Origin: CAZCSH01 sp964501545
GTDB lineage: Bacteria; Patescibacteriota; Minisyncoccia; Minisyncoccales; RBG-13-42-11
DNA: 20,715 nucleotides
NCBI GenBank assembly: GCA_964501545.1
Contig: CAZCSH010000006.1
Location: 1-20,715, forward strand
Reading direction: 5' to 3'
The notes beneath the pieces were generated by a model that was not told the DNA's origin, made no database searches, and saw only the letters and a list, made by a program, of their open reading frames with translations. Of this stretch, positions 7,777-14,016 are shown piece by piece; the first letter of the stretch is position 1; each line of letters starts with the position of its first letter. The position numbers were made by a program, and so were the translations under genes.

Positions 7777-8078
7777 ATAATTTGGCCACACTTTTTACAA
7801 ATCTTTTGTTTCTTTCCGTTAACAATCTTATAGCCTACTCTGGTTGGCTTCTGGCATTTGGGGCAGATTAGCTTTACATTGGACAAAGATATTCTGCCTG
7901 GCATCAACAAAACCTGCCCTTTTTCTCCTTGCCTTTTCGGCCTCTGGTGTTTTTTTCTTAAATTAATCCCCTCTACCAGAAGACGGTTTTCTGTAGGAAG
8001 TGATTCCAAAACCTTTCCTTTCTTTCCTCTGTCTTTTCCTTTAATTATTAGAACTGTGTCTCCCTTTTTTATCTTCAT
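7773..8078 (-). CDS. rplX: 50S ribosomal protein L24 with C-terminal zinc ribbon
   Basis: Assembly-initiator protein of the 50S subunit. The N-terminal KOW motif is visible (KKGDTVLIIKGKDRGKKGKVL). The C-terminal segment has two CxxC pairs (C72/C75 and C94/C97), a probable zinc ribbon found in many bacterial L24 proteins. It has 101 residues. Its ATG is directly preceded by the end of a palindromic repeat (GCTCGGTATATG on the coding strand), which leaves no Shine-Dalgarno. Its stop overlaps the rplE start. Confidence 0.97.
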   Translation of the reverse strand: MKIKKGDTVLIIKGKDRGKKGKVLESLPTENRLLVEGINLRKKHQRPKRQGEKGQVLLMPGRISLSNVKLICPKCQKPTRVGYKIVNGKKQKICKKCGQII

Positions 8079-8079
8079 A

Positions 8080-8135
8080 TACCGAGCCCGCCCCTAGGCG
8101 GGCGAAGGTGAAGATGAAGTTTTAACTTCATCGCC
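8080..8135 (+). repeat. Long-form double-hairpin palindromic repeat between rplN and rplX
   Basis: TACCGAGC is followed by stem 1 GCCCGCC-CCTA-GGCGGGC (8086-8103), the linker GAAGGTGAA, stem 2 GATGAAGTT-TT-AACTTCATC (8113-8132) and a closing GCC. Stem 1 here is very GC-rich, unlike the other copies. On the coding strand the element ends 1 base before the TATG of rplX. Confidence 0.85.
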
Positions 8136-8156
8136 TACCGATTAATCGCTTATTAT

Positions 8157-8528
8157 TTATACTATTTCTTGAGCCAAACTGGCTACTTTTTCAAAACCTT
8201 TTTCTCTAATTTCCCGAGGAATAGGACCAGTCACCCTTCCTCCCTTGGGATCTCGGGAGCTTCCCTCTAAAATAACAGCGGCATTGTCATCAAACCGAAT
8301 ATAACTGCCGTCAGCCCTGCGATACTCCTTTCTCTGGCGAATAACCAAAGCTCTAACAACATCGTGTTTTTTGACAAGTCTTCTCGGTTCAGCTTCTTTG
8401 ACAGCAGCCACAATAACATCTCCTATTTGGGCATAACGTCTTTTGCTTCCGCCCAAAACATGAAAACACTGAATGAGTTTTGCACCAGTGTTATCTGCCA
8501 CTATTAAATTGGTTCTGGGTTGAATCAT
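8157..8528 (-). CDS. rplN: 50S ribosomal protein L14
   Basis: Large-subunit protein forming an intersubunit bridge and the docking site of the silencing factor RsfS. The N-terminus MIQPRTNLIVADNTGAKLIQCFHVLGGSKRRYAQIGD and the block DGSYIRFDDNAAVIL are diagnostic. It has 123 residues. Palindromic repeats lie on both sides: one in the 28-base-plus spacer to rplX and one immediately upstream of its ATG (GCTCGGTATATG), replacing any Shine-Dalgarno. Confidence 0.97.
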   Translation of the reverse strand: MIQPRTNLIVADNTGAKLIQCFHVLGGSKRRYAQIGDVIVAAVKEAEPRRLVKKHDVVRALVIRQRKEYRRADGSYIRFDDNAAVILEGSSRDPKGGRVTGPIPREIREKGFEKVASLAQEIV

Positions 8529-8529
8529 A

Positions 8530-8586
8530 TACCGAGCTTTTATTTATAAAAGCAAGGGTGAAGATGAGAACTTCGTTCTCATCGCC
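8530..8586 (+). repeat. Long-form double-hairpin palindromic repeat between rpsQ and rplN
   Basis: TACCGAGC is followed by stem 1 GCTTTTA-TTTA-TAAAAGC (8536-8553), the linker AAGGGTGAA, stem 2 GATGAGAAC-TTC-GTTCTCATC (8563-8583) and GCC. It fills nearly all of the spacer from the rpsQ stop to the rplN ATG and has the same orientation as the copy at 8080. Confidence 0.85.
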
Positions 8587-8588
8587 TT

Positions 8589-8825
8589 TTATTTAACCTT
8601 TTTTATTACTTTCCACTTTTTATCTTTAGAAATTGGCCCACCCTCCTCAATAATAACCCTATCTCCCAGAGCATAATCTCCTTCTCCATAGTGAGCTTTG
8701 TATCTCTTGTGGCTTTTATATCTCCTTTTGTATTTTGGGTGTTCTTTTATCCTTTCCACCAAAACAACCAAGGTCTTTTGCATTTTATTGGAAACCACTG
8801 TTCCTTCTAATTTACGTTTTGGCAT
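8589..8825 (-). CDS. rpsQ: 30S ribosomal protein S17
   Basis: Primary 16S rRNA-binding protein with an OB fold. The sequence KLEGTVVSNKMQKTLVVLVERIKEHPKYKRRYKSHKRYKAHY and GDRVIIEEGGPISKDKKWKVI are typical. It has 78 residues. It starts 1 base after the rpmC stop in an AATATG context, and its stop is followed after 2 bases by a palindromic repeat. Confidence 0.97.
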   Translation of the reverse strand: MPKRKLEGTVVSNKMQKTLVVLVERIKEHPKYKRRYKSHKRYKAHYGEGDYALGDRVIIEEGGPISKDKKWKVIKKVK

Positions 8826-8826
8826 A

Positions 8827-9015
8827 TTATTTCTTGTTTATTCTTAATAAAGTAAGAAGTTGGGAAATTTCCTTTTTAATCTTTCTAATCTCCCTGACAT
8901 TTTTCACCTTACCAGCTATCAAATCAAACCGAAGCTGCCTTAACTTTTCCCTGTCATCCTCCAGCACTTTCTTTAATTCAGCCTCTGATTTTTGTCTTAA
9001 TTCAGCCAGCTTCAT
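8827..9015 (-). CDS. rpmC: 50S ribosomal protein L29
   Basis: Small helical-hairpin protein at the polypeptide exit tunnel, part of the docking site for trigger factor and SRP. The 62 residues MKLAELRQKSEAELKKVLEDD and LRQLRFDLIAGKVKNVREIRKIKKEI match L29. Start and rplP stop overlap by 1 base (TAATG), suggesting coupling. Confidence 0.96.
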   Translation of the reverse strand: MKLAELRQKSEAELKKVLEDDREKLRQLRFDLIAGKVKNVREIRKIKKEISQLLTLLRINKK

Positions 9016-9425
9016 TATCTTTTTATAAATCTAGTTTTAATTGGGAATTTGTCTCCTGCTTTTTGAAAAGCTTCTCTGGCCACCTCCTCTTTCACCCCAT
9101 CTAACTCAAAAATAATCCTACCAGGTTTTATGGGAAAAACATAATGATCAACACTTCCCTTGCCTCCTCCCATTGGAACCTCTGTTCCCTTTCTGGTAAC
9201 TGGTTTGTCTGGGAAAATTCTAATCCAAAGCTTGCCACCTTTTTTTAAATATCTAATAATGGTTCTCCTGGCAGCTTCAATCTGACGAGCTGTAATCCAA
9301 CGGGTTTCCAGAGCCTGCAAAGCATAAGAGCCAAAAGCAATCTGGCTGCCCCGAATAAAAAGTCCTTTGGAGGTACCTTTTCGCCACTTTCTATGTTTTA
9401 CTTTTCTGGGCATTAAAATAGCCAT
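9015..9425 (-). CDS. rplP: 50S ribosomal protein L16
   Basis: Organises the A-site region of the 50S subunit. Diagnostic segments are MPRKVKHRKWRKG, FGSYALQALETRWITARQIEAARRTI, GKLWIRIFPDKPVTRKGTEVPMGGGKGSVDHYV and PGRIIFELDGV. The start at 9425 (MAIL) fits the spacing from rpsC and a distant GGAG; an alternative ATG at 9413 would give MPRK. It has 136 residues from the first start. Confidence 0.97.
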   Translation of the reverse strand: MAILMPRKVKHRKWRKGTSKGLFIRGSQIAFGSYALQALETRWITARQIEAARRTIIRYLKKGGKLWIRIFPDKPVTRKGTEVPMGGGKGSVDHYVFPIKPGRIIFELDGVKEEVAREAFQKAGDKFPIKTRFIKR

Positions 9426-9427
9426 AA

Positions 9428-10060
9428 TTAATCAAACTTTTCTCCTTTGTATAACCAGACCTTTACTCCAATTACCCCGTAAGTACAATTAGCTTCGACC
9501 TTGGCGTAGTCAATATCTGCCCGAAGGGTTTGGCGGGGCAGTCTTCCTTTTTGAAGCCATTCTCTTCTCGCAATCTCAGTTCCCCCAAGCCTGCCCGCTA
9601 CCTCTATCCTTACCCCCAAGTTACTCTTGACTGTCATTACCTTCTCTATAACCTGTTTTAAAACTCTCCTATGGGGAACTCGCTTTTCAATTTGTTGGGC
9701 TGCCCATTGAGCAGTTAAAGTGGCAGAGGCCCAGGGATTTCTTACTTCTTTTATCTCAATTCTTACTTCTTGTTTTGCCACTATCTTTTCCAAACCAAGC
9801 TTCAACTCCTCCACCCCACCTCCTCCTCGGCCAATAATCAAGCCGGGCCGGGAAGAAGAGATGATAATGGTCAGCTTTCCAGGAAAGCGCTCAATTTCCA
9901 CCTTTTCTACCCCGAGCTTACCTATTTTCTCTTCCAGAAACTCCCTAATCTTAAAATCTTCCTCCAAGTACTGAGAAGTCTTTTTTTTATCCAGCCAACG
10001 GGAATCCCAGTCCTTTAATCCTCTTAGTCTATAAGCTTTAGGGTGAACTTTATGAGCCAT
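9428..10060 (-). CDS. rpsC: 30S ribosomal protein S3
   Basis: Small-subunit head protein at the mRNA entry site. It has MAHKVHPKAYRLRGLKDWDSRWL, the KH domain with RPGLIIGRGGGGVEELKLGLEKI, and the C-terminal GRLGGTEIARREWLQKGRLPRQTLRADIDYAKVEA and YGVIGVKVWLYKGE. It has 210 residues, normal for the compact form. It lies 4 bases after rplV, and the start context is AATATG. Confidence 0.97.
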   Translation of the reverse strand: MAHKVHPKAYRLRGLKDWDSRWLDKKKTSQYLEEDFKIREFLEEKIGKLGVEKVEIERFPGKLTIIISSSRPGLIIGRGGGGVEELKLGLEKIVAKQEVRIEIKEVRNPWASATLTAQWAAQQIEKRVPHRRVLKQVIEKVMTVKSNLGVRIEVAGRLGGTEIARREWLQKGRLPRQTLRADIDYAKVEANCTYGVIGVKVWLYKGEKFD

Positions 10061-10064
10061 ATTA

Positions 10065-10559
10065 TTAAAATGCCTTTCGTCTAAAGATTCTTCTTAAACC
10101 ACGACTAACTCTTGGTTTTTGTTTTTCTATTTCTGGTTTAAATCTGGGTTTCTCAATAGTTGGCTTCACTTCTTTAGCCTCTTCCTTAACTTCTTCTTTC
10201 ACTCTTTTCTTTTTTACTTTAGCTTTTACTATCTCATCTAAAACCAATTTAACATGGGAGGTCTTTTTTTGAATCTCGTAAGCCTGTCCCCTGGCCCGAG
10301 CCCGCCATCTTTTATACTTTGGCCCCTCATCCACTGTTATTTTGGAAATGAAGAGGTTGGCCGGGTCCAGCTGAAAGTTATTTTTAGCATTAGCTATGGC
10401 CTGGTTCAAGAGCTTCTTTAGAGGTTCGGCTGCTTTCTGGGTCGTAAAACCTAAGATAGTCTGAGCCTCTTCTGCCTTTTTTCTCCTTATTAGATCAGTC
10501 ACTAATCTTACTTTCCTGGGCGCTATCCTTAAATATTTAAGTTGGGCTTGAACAGGCAT
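10065..10559 (-). CDS. rplV: 50S ribosomal protein L22 with basic/acidic C-terminal tail
   Basis: Lines the exit tunnel of the 50S subunit. Residues 1 to about 115 are the ordinary L22 domain (KYLRIAPRKVRLVTDLIRRKKAEEAQTIL, AIANAKNNFQLDPANLFISKITVDEGP, RARGQAYEIQKKTSHVKLVL). The last roughly 50 residues are a tail rich in Lys, Glu and Arg (about KAKVKKKRVKEEVKEEAKEV onward), making the protein 164 residues against about 110 usual. The tail looks disordered and may extend from the ribosome surface. Confidence 0.96.
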   Translation of the reverse strand: MPVQAQLKYLRIAPRKVRLVTDLIRRKKAEEAQTILGFTTQKAAEPLKKLLNQAIANAKNNFQLDPANLFISKITVDEGPKYKRWRARARGQAYEIQKKTSHVKLVLDEIVKAKVKKKRVKEEVKEEAKEVKPTIEKPRFKPEIEKQKPRVSRGLRRIFRRKAF

Positions 10560-10564
10560 AGTTT

Positions 10565-10873
10565 TTAGCTTGTAATTTGACCTTGTTCTTCTGTTTTAGC
10601 TTCCAATTCCCTTTGCATTCGACCCCCATGTCGGGAGAACTTGGTGGTAGGAGCAAACTCACCCAGTTTGTGCCCCACCATGTTTTCGGTTACCTTGACC
10701 GGAATGAACTCTCTACCATTGTGAACGCCAAAAGTAAAGCCTACCATTTCGGGAGTTATAGTAGCTGACCTTTTCCAGGTTTTAGTAATTTCCTGGCTGC
10801 CTGGCTTTAACTTTGCTATTTTCTTGATTAACTTTTCGTCCAAATAAGGACCTTTTTTAAGAGATCTCGCCAT
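10565..10873 (-). CDS. rpsS: 30S ribosomal protein S19
   Basis: Small-subunit head protein bound near the decoding site. The start MARSLKKGPYLDEKLIKKI is the family consensus and lies 4 bases after the rplB stop; an alternative start 11 codons upstream would overlap rplB and is rejected. The block GREFIPVKVTENMVGHKLGEFAPTTKFSRHGG is diagnostic. The length is 102 residues. Confidence 0.97.
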   Translation of the reverse strand: MARSLKKGPYLDEKLIKKIAKLKPGSQEITKTWKRSATITPEMVGFTFGVHNGREFIPVKVTENMVGHKLGEFAPTTKFSRHGGRMQRELEAKTEEQGQITS

Positions 10874-10877
10874 AAGA

Positions 10878-11672
10878 TTACTTCTTTTTGTGCCTTCTGC
10901 TGACAATTAATTTATCTGTCCATTTCTTTCTTCTGGTTTTAACTCCACGAGCAGGTTTTCCCCAAGGAGTCTTTGGGTGCCGAAGCCCAATGGGCGTTCT
11001 GCCTTCACCCCCACCATGAGGATGGTCTACGGGATTCATAGCTGTTCCCCTGACAGTTGGCCTTATTCCTTTATGCCTGTTTCTCCCGGCCTTACCTATC
11101 TTTATAAACTTGTGTTCAGGAAAAGAAACCCTGCCAATGGAAGCAAAACACTCAGCTGAAACCCTTCTTACTTCAGACGAAGGGAAAACTAGATTGGTAA
11201 ACCTCTCTTCCTGGGATAAGACTTTGGCAGCTGTCCCTGCTCCCCGAACTATTTTCCCTCCTCTGCCCGGTTCCAACTCAACATTATAAACCTCGGTGCC
11301 AGCAGGCATGTTCTTTAACTTTAAACGGTTGCCAATCCTTATTTCTCCTTCTTCTGCGCAAATAACAACATCTCCCACCTTTAACCCTTGGGGAGCTATC
11401 CTGTATCTTTTTTCCCCATCCCCATACTCCAAAAGAGAAAGAAAAGCTGTTCTATTTGGGTCATATTCCAGAGCCACGACTTTGGCAGGAAGGCCTAGTT
11501 TTTCCTGGCCAAAATCAACAATCCGGTAAAGCCTTTTAGCTCCTCCTCCTTTATGGCGGACAGTAATCCTGCCGCTCGTCCCTCTGCCTGCCCTCTTTTT
11601 CAAGGCAACCAAAAGCCTCCTCTCTGGCCTCTTTTTGATCAACACACTTTTTGGTCTTTCTATTTTTGGCAT
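10878..11672 (-). CDS. rplB: 50S ribosomal protein L2
   Basis: Required for subunit association and peptidyl transferase activity. The sequence shows RGTSGRITVRHKGGGAKRLYRIVDF and EYDPNRTAFLSLLEYGDGEKRYRIAP, and the C-terminal RPTVRGTAMNPVDHPHGGGEGR contains the functionally important histidine region. It has 264 residues, slightly shorter at the N-terminus than the roughly 275 usual. It lies 5 bases after rplW. Confidence 0.97.
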   Translation of the reverse strand: MPKIERPKSVLIKKRPERRLLVALKKRAGRGTSGRITVRHKGGGAKRLYRIVDFGQEKLGLPAKVVALEYDPNRTAFLSLLEYGDGEKRYRIAPQGLKVGDVVICAEEGEIRIGNRLKLKNMPAGTEVYNVELEPGRGGKIVRGAGTAAKVLSQEERFTNLVFPSSEVRRVSAECFASIGRVSFPEHKFIKIGKAGRNRHKGIRPTVRGTAMNPVDHPHGGGEGRTPIGLRHPKTPWGKPARGVKTRRKKWTDKLIVSRRHKKK

Positions 11673-11677
11673 GATTT

Positions 11678-12127
11678 CTATCTGGGCAAAATCTCAATCT
11701 TCTGCCCTTCTTTTATTTTAACTAAAGCCTTTTTGTAACCTGCCCGGAAGCCCTGAGCCTTGCCCAATCTTCTCTTCTTTTGCGGGACATTAACAATCTT
11801 AACTCCCAGGACATCGACTCCAAAGACTTCTTCCACTGCTCTCTTGACAGCTACTTTATTAGTCTTGGGCCAAACTTTAAAAACATACTGATTTTTGGTT
11901 GTTAAATCAGAAGCTTTCTCTGTCACATGGGGACCTTTCAAGGTTTTATAAGCCTCTCCTTTGACAACTCTTCTTTCCCTGCTAACCGCAAGCTTTGGAG
12001 CCTTTATCTCTCCTTTCACTTCCTTTTTCTCTGGTTCTTTTGTTTCTTTCACTTCTTTCTTCGGCTTCTCTTCTTTCTTTGGCTTCTCTTCTTTCTTTTT
12101 CTTTTTAAAAATATCAAGCAATGGCAT
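11678..12127 (-). CDS. rplW: 50S ribosomal protein L23 with long charged N-terminal extension
   Basis: Exit-tunnel protein that docks trigger factor and SRP. The L23 core spans about residues 60-149 (AYKTLKGPHVTEKASDLTTKNQYVFKVWPKTNKVAVKRAVEEVFGVDVLGVKIVNVPQKKRR). The first roughly 60 residues are an extra, almost purely Lys/Glu/Pro segment beginning MPLLDIFKKKKKEEKPKKEE. Part of it is coded by an exact 18-base tandem repeat. The extension is probably disordered; its role is unknown. The start context is AATATG, 1 base after the rplD stop. Confidence 0.95.
   Translation of the reverse strand: MPLLDIFKKKKKEEKPKKEEKPKKEVKETKEPEKKEVKGEIKAPKLAVSRERRVVKGEAYKTLKGPHVTEKASDLTTKNQYVFKVWPKTNKVAVKRAVEEVFGVDVLGVKIVNVPQKKRRLGKAQGFRAGYKKALVKIKEGQKIEILPR
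12063..12098. repeat. Exact 18-base tandem repeat inside rplW
   Basis: GGCTTCTCTTCTTTCTTT occurs twice in direct succession (12063-12080 and 12081-12098). On the coding strand it gives a repeated Lys/Glu/Pro hexapeptide in the L23 N-terminal extension. An imperfect third unit lies just beside it, toward lower coordinates (12044-12062). Confidence 0.85.
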
Positions 12128-12128
12128 A

Positions 12129-12755
12129 TTAGGAGAAGGTTTCCTTTATCACTTTAATCGTATCTTTTGGCAAAACTAAATATTTAAAAGAGACTAGATC
12201 TAAAACATTCAGATTCCTGGCTTCAATAGTAGCTGTTTGGGGCAGGTTTTTAGCTGCCCGAACAATATCTTTCTCTGGTTTGGACAAAGTAATGAGGCAG
12301 GAAGCGTCTTTGGTTGGCAAGGCTTCCAAGATATTTTTCATAAGTTTTGTTTTGGGTTGAGGAAGAGAAAGTTTGTCTAAAACCACTAGCATCTTATCTC
12401 TGGCTTTGGCAGACAAAACCATAAATAAGGCTGTTCTTTTTACCCTCTGGTTAATCTTTTTCTTAAAAACTCTTTCTTTGGTCGGACCAAAAGTAACTCC
12501 TCCTCCTACCCATAAAGGAGAACGTCTGGAGCCATGTCTGGCCCTGCCTGTTCCTTTCTGGCGCCAGGGCTTCCTGCCACCGCCTCTGACCTCACCCCTA
12601 TCTTTGGTCTGAGCTGTTACTTGTCTTTTGTTGGCCGCCTGGGAGACCACCACCTGATGAACCAAATCAATGTTTAAAGGAACCTCAAACATCTCTTTTG
12701 GTAAAATAGTGCTTCCTACTTCTTTCCCTTCTTGATTGTAAACTGGAGTCTTCAT
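12129..12755 (-). CDS. rplD: 50S ribosomal protein L4
   Basis: Exit-tunnel constriction protein; in E. coli it also represses its own S10 operon. The start MKTPVYNQEGKEVGSTILP is preferred because the 21 upstream codons come from the rplC end and a palindromic repeat. Diagnostic segments are TKDRGEVRGGGRKPWRQKGTGRARHGSRRSPLWVGGGVTFGP and LVLPKDTIKVIKETF. The length is 208 residues. A 52-base spacer separates it from the rplC stop. Confidence 0.96.
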   Translation of the reverse strand: MKTPVYNQEGKEVGSTILPKEMFEVPLNIDLVHQVVVSQAANKRQVTAQTKDRGEVRGGGRKPWRQKGTGRARHGSRRSPLWVGGGVTFGPTKERVFKKKINQRVKRTALFMVLSAKARDKMLVVLDKLSLPQPKTKLMKNILEALPTKDASCLITLSKPEKDIVRAAKNLPQTATIEARNLNVLDLVSFKYLVLPKDTIKVIKETFS

Positions 12756-12780
12756 GAGGCAAGATTTTAACTCATTAAAA

Positions 12781-12815
12781 TCGAAGCTCGAAATGAGAAT
12801 ACAGTTCTCATTGAG
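12781..12815 (+). repeat. Short-form palindromic repeat at the rplC 3' end
   Basis: CGAAGCTCGAA precedes the stem ATGAGAA-TACAG-TTCTCAT (12793-12811), and TGAGC follows. The rplC stop codon (12808-12810) lies in the outer part of the stem. The copy at 15381 is nearly identical in its flanks. Confidence 0.8.
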
Positions 12816-13404
12816 CAATTGATCCTCTGATTTCCAAAAGGGTTCCTTTTCTGCCTGGCACCGCCCCTTTCACTACTAAAAGATTATTGTCTTTGTCCAC
12901 TCTCAAGACCGCTAAGTTCTTAATAGTGGTTCTCTGGCTTCCCATTCTGCCCGGCATCTTTCTGCCTTTGTAAACTTTGTCAGGGCCAGTCATGCCAACA
13001 GAACCCAAAGTTCTTTGCTCATGTTTCACACCATGGGTAGCGTTCCTACCAGAAAAACCCCAGCGCTTGACTGCCCCCTGAAAACCTTTCCCTTTGGAAA
13101 TACCTGAAACCTTTACTTTCTCTGCTGGCTGGAAGATAGACACTGTAATCTCGTCCCCCACCTTTAGTTTATCATTATCTTTGAACTCTCTTTTATATTT
13201 AAACTCCTTCCCTTTCTCAGTCTTCTTGATTTTTTTGGTCTTTTGGACAAAGCCCACTTGAACTGCTTTATACTTGTCTTTTTCTTCTGTTTTTACTTGC
13301 AAAACCTGACACGGCCCAGCCTCAATCAAGGTAACTGGGCTGACTTTACCATCTTCAGTAAAAACCTGGGACATACCAATTTTTAAACCTAAAATAAACT
13401 TCAT
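12808..13404 (-). CDS. rplC: 50S ribosomal protein L3
   Basis: Assembly-initiating protein whose loop reaches the peptidyl transferase centre. The start MKFILGLKIGMSQVFTEDG is canonical and has one of the few good Shine-Dalgarno-like sequences here (AAAGGAAAC before the ATG); a start 11 codons upstream is rejected. The signature GKGFQGAVKRWGFSG, MGSQRTTIKNLAVLRVD and VKGAVPGRKGTLLEIRG are present. It has 198 residues. The final SIAQ and the TGA stop are coded by a palindromic repeat, so the natural C-terminal tail may have been cut short. Confidence 0.96.
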   Translation of the reverse strand: MKFILGLKIGMSQVFTEDGKVSPVTLIEAGPCQVLQVKTEEKDKYKAVQVGFVQKTKKIKKTEKGKEFKYKREFKDNDKLKVGDEITVSIFQPAEKVKVSGISKGKGFQGAVKRWGFSGRNATHGVKHEQRTLGSVGMTGPDKVYKGRKMPGRMGSQRTTIKNLAVLRVDKDNNLLVVKGAVPGRKGTLLEIRGSIAQ

Positions 13405-13416
13405 GTTTCCTTTCAA

Positions 13417-13547
13417 CCCCGTTAGAAGTCTGCTCAAAAATAATTACAATTTAATCTGCGAAAATATTGTTTTACTTTTTTATCCAAATTATTACATTGC
13501 AGAAAAAATTTTTTCTAAAATTTTTCTGACAAAGACTTCTAACGGGG
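13417..13547. mobile_element. MITE-like non-coding element between rpsJ and rplC
   Basis: Perfect 15-bp inverted repeats CCCCGTTAGAAGTCT (13417-13431) and AGACTTCTAACGGGG (13533-13547) enclose 101 very AT-rich bases without an ORF. Both outer sides carry the direct repeat TCAA (13413-13416 and 13548-13551), as expected for a target-site duplication. The interior includes a 16-base palindrome AGAAAAAATTTTTTCT. The right end lies close upstream of the rplC Shine-Dalgarno. It could alternatively be a regulatory long-range hairpin. Confidence 0.55.
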
Positions 13548-13551
13548 TCAA

Positions 13552-13576
13552 CCAAAAACTGGGCGATTGCCCAGTT
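13552..13576 (-). terminator. Rho-independent terminator or attenuator after rpsJ
   Basis: On the minus strand AACTGGGC-AATC-GCCCAGTT forms an 8-bp stem with a 4-base loop, followed by a run of T (GTTTTTGG). It lies about 58 bases beyond the rpsJ stop. It would separate rpsJ from the rplC transcript or act as an attenuator. Confidence 0.65.
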
Positions 13577-13634
13577 CCTGGAGGCAATTTACTAATTTTA
13601 CATCTAATTTAAGTATTTGGCAAGGATGACATGG

Positions 13635-13976
13635 TTACATTTTAATCTCAATATGAACTCCGGCTGGCAAGTTTAAATTCATTAAAGCATCTATCACCTT
13701 GGGATTGGGTTTTAAGATGTCAATCAGCCTTCTGTGCAAGCGCATCTCAAACTGCTCTCTGCTGTCTTTGTGAACAAAACTAGAACGGTTGACAGTATAC
13801 TTGTTAATAGCGGTGGGCAAGGGTATGGGTCCTGCCACTTCTGCCCCATAACGATTAACTGTCTCAATAATCTGGCGACAACTAGCATCAATCACCTTAT
13901 GGTCAAAAGCTTGAATCTTTATCCTGATTTTGGATTTTATCTCTTCTTCTGCAGCTTCCGTTTTTCTCTTTGGCAT
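13635..13976 (-). CDS. rpsJ: 30S ribosomal protein S10
   Basis: Small-subunit head protein; also NusE, a partner of NusB/NusG in antitermination in well-studied bacteria. The core shows KIRIKIQAFDHKVIDASCRQIIETVNRYGAEVAGPIPLPT, RSSFVHKDSREQFEMRLHRRLIDI and the C-terminal MNLNLPAGVHIEIKM. It has 113 residues; about 12 extra charged residues precede the core. It lies 40 bases after tuf, as in the usual str-to-S10 junction. A terminator-like hairpin and a MITE-like element lie between it and rplC. Confidence 0.97.
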   Translation of the reverse strand: MPKRKTEAAEEEIKSKIRIKIQAFDHKVIDASCRQIIETVNRYGAEVAGPIPLPTAINKYTVNRSSFVHKDSREQFEMRLHRRLIDILKPNPKVIDALMNLNLPAGVHIEIKM

Positions 13977-14016
13977 CTTAAAGAACTATTCTTTTTTTAA
14001 TTACTTAATTCTAAGG

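Noticed and set aside
8080..8586. CRISPR array from repeated GAAGGTGAAGATGA motifs
   Set aside because: Copies are far apart, separated by genes, vary in their stems and have no regular spacers.
13417..13547. Simple rho-independent terminator formed by the 15-bp inverted repeat
   Set aside because: The arms are about 100 bases apart and no T-run follows; the real terminator-like hairpin is the neighbouring one.
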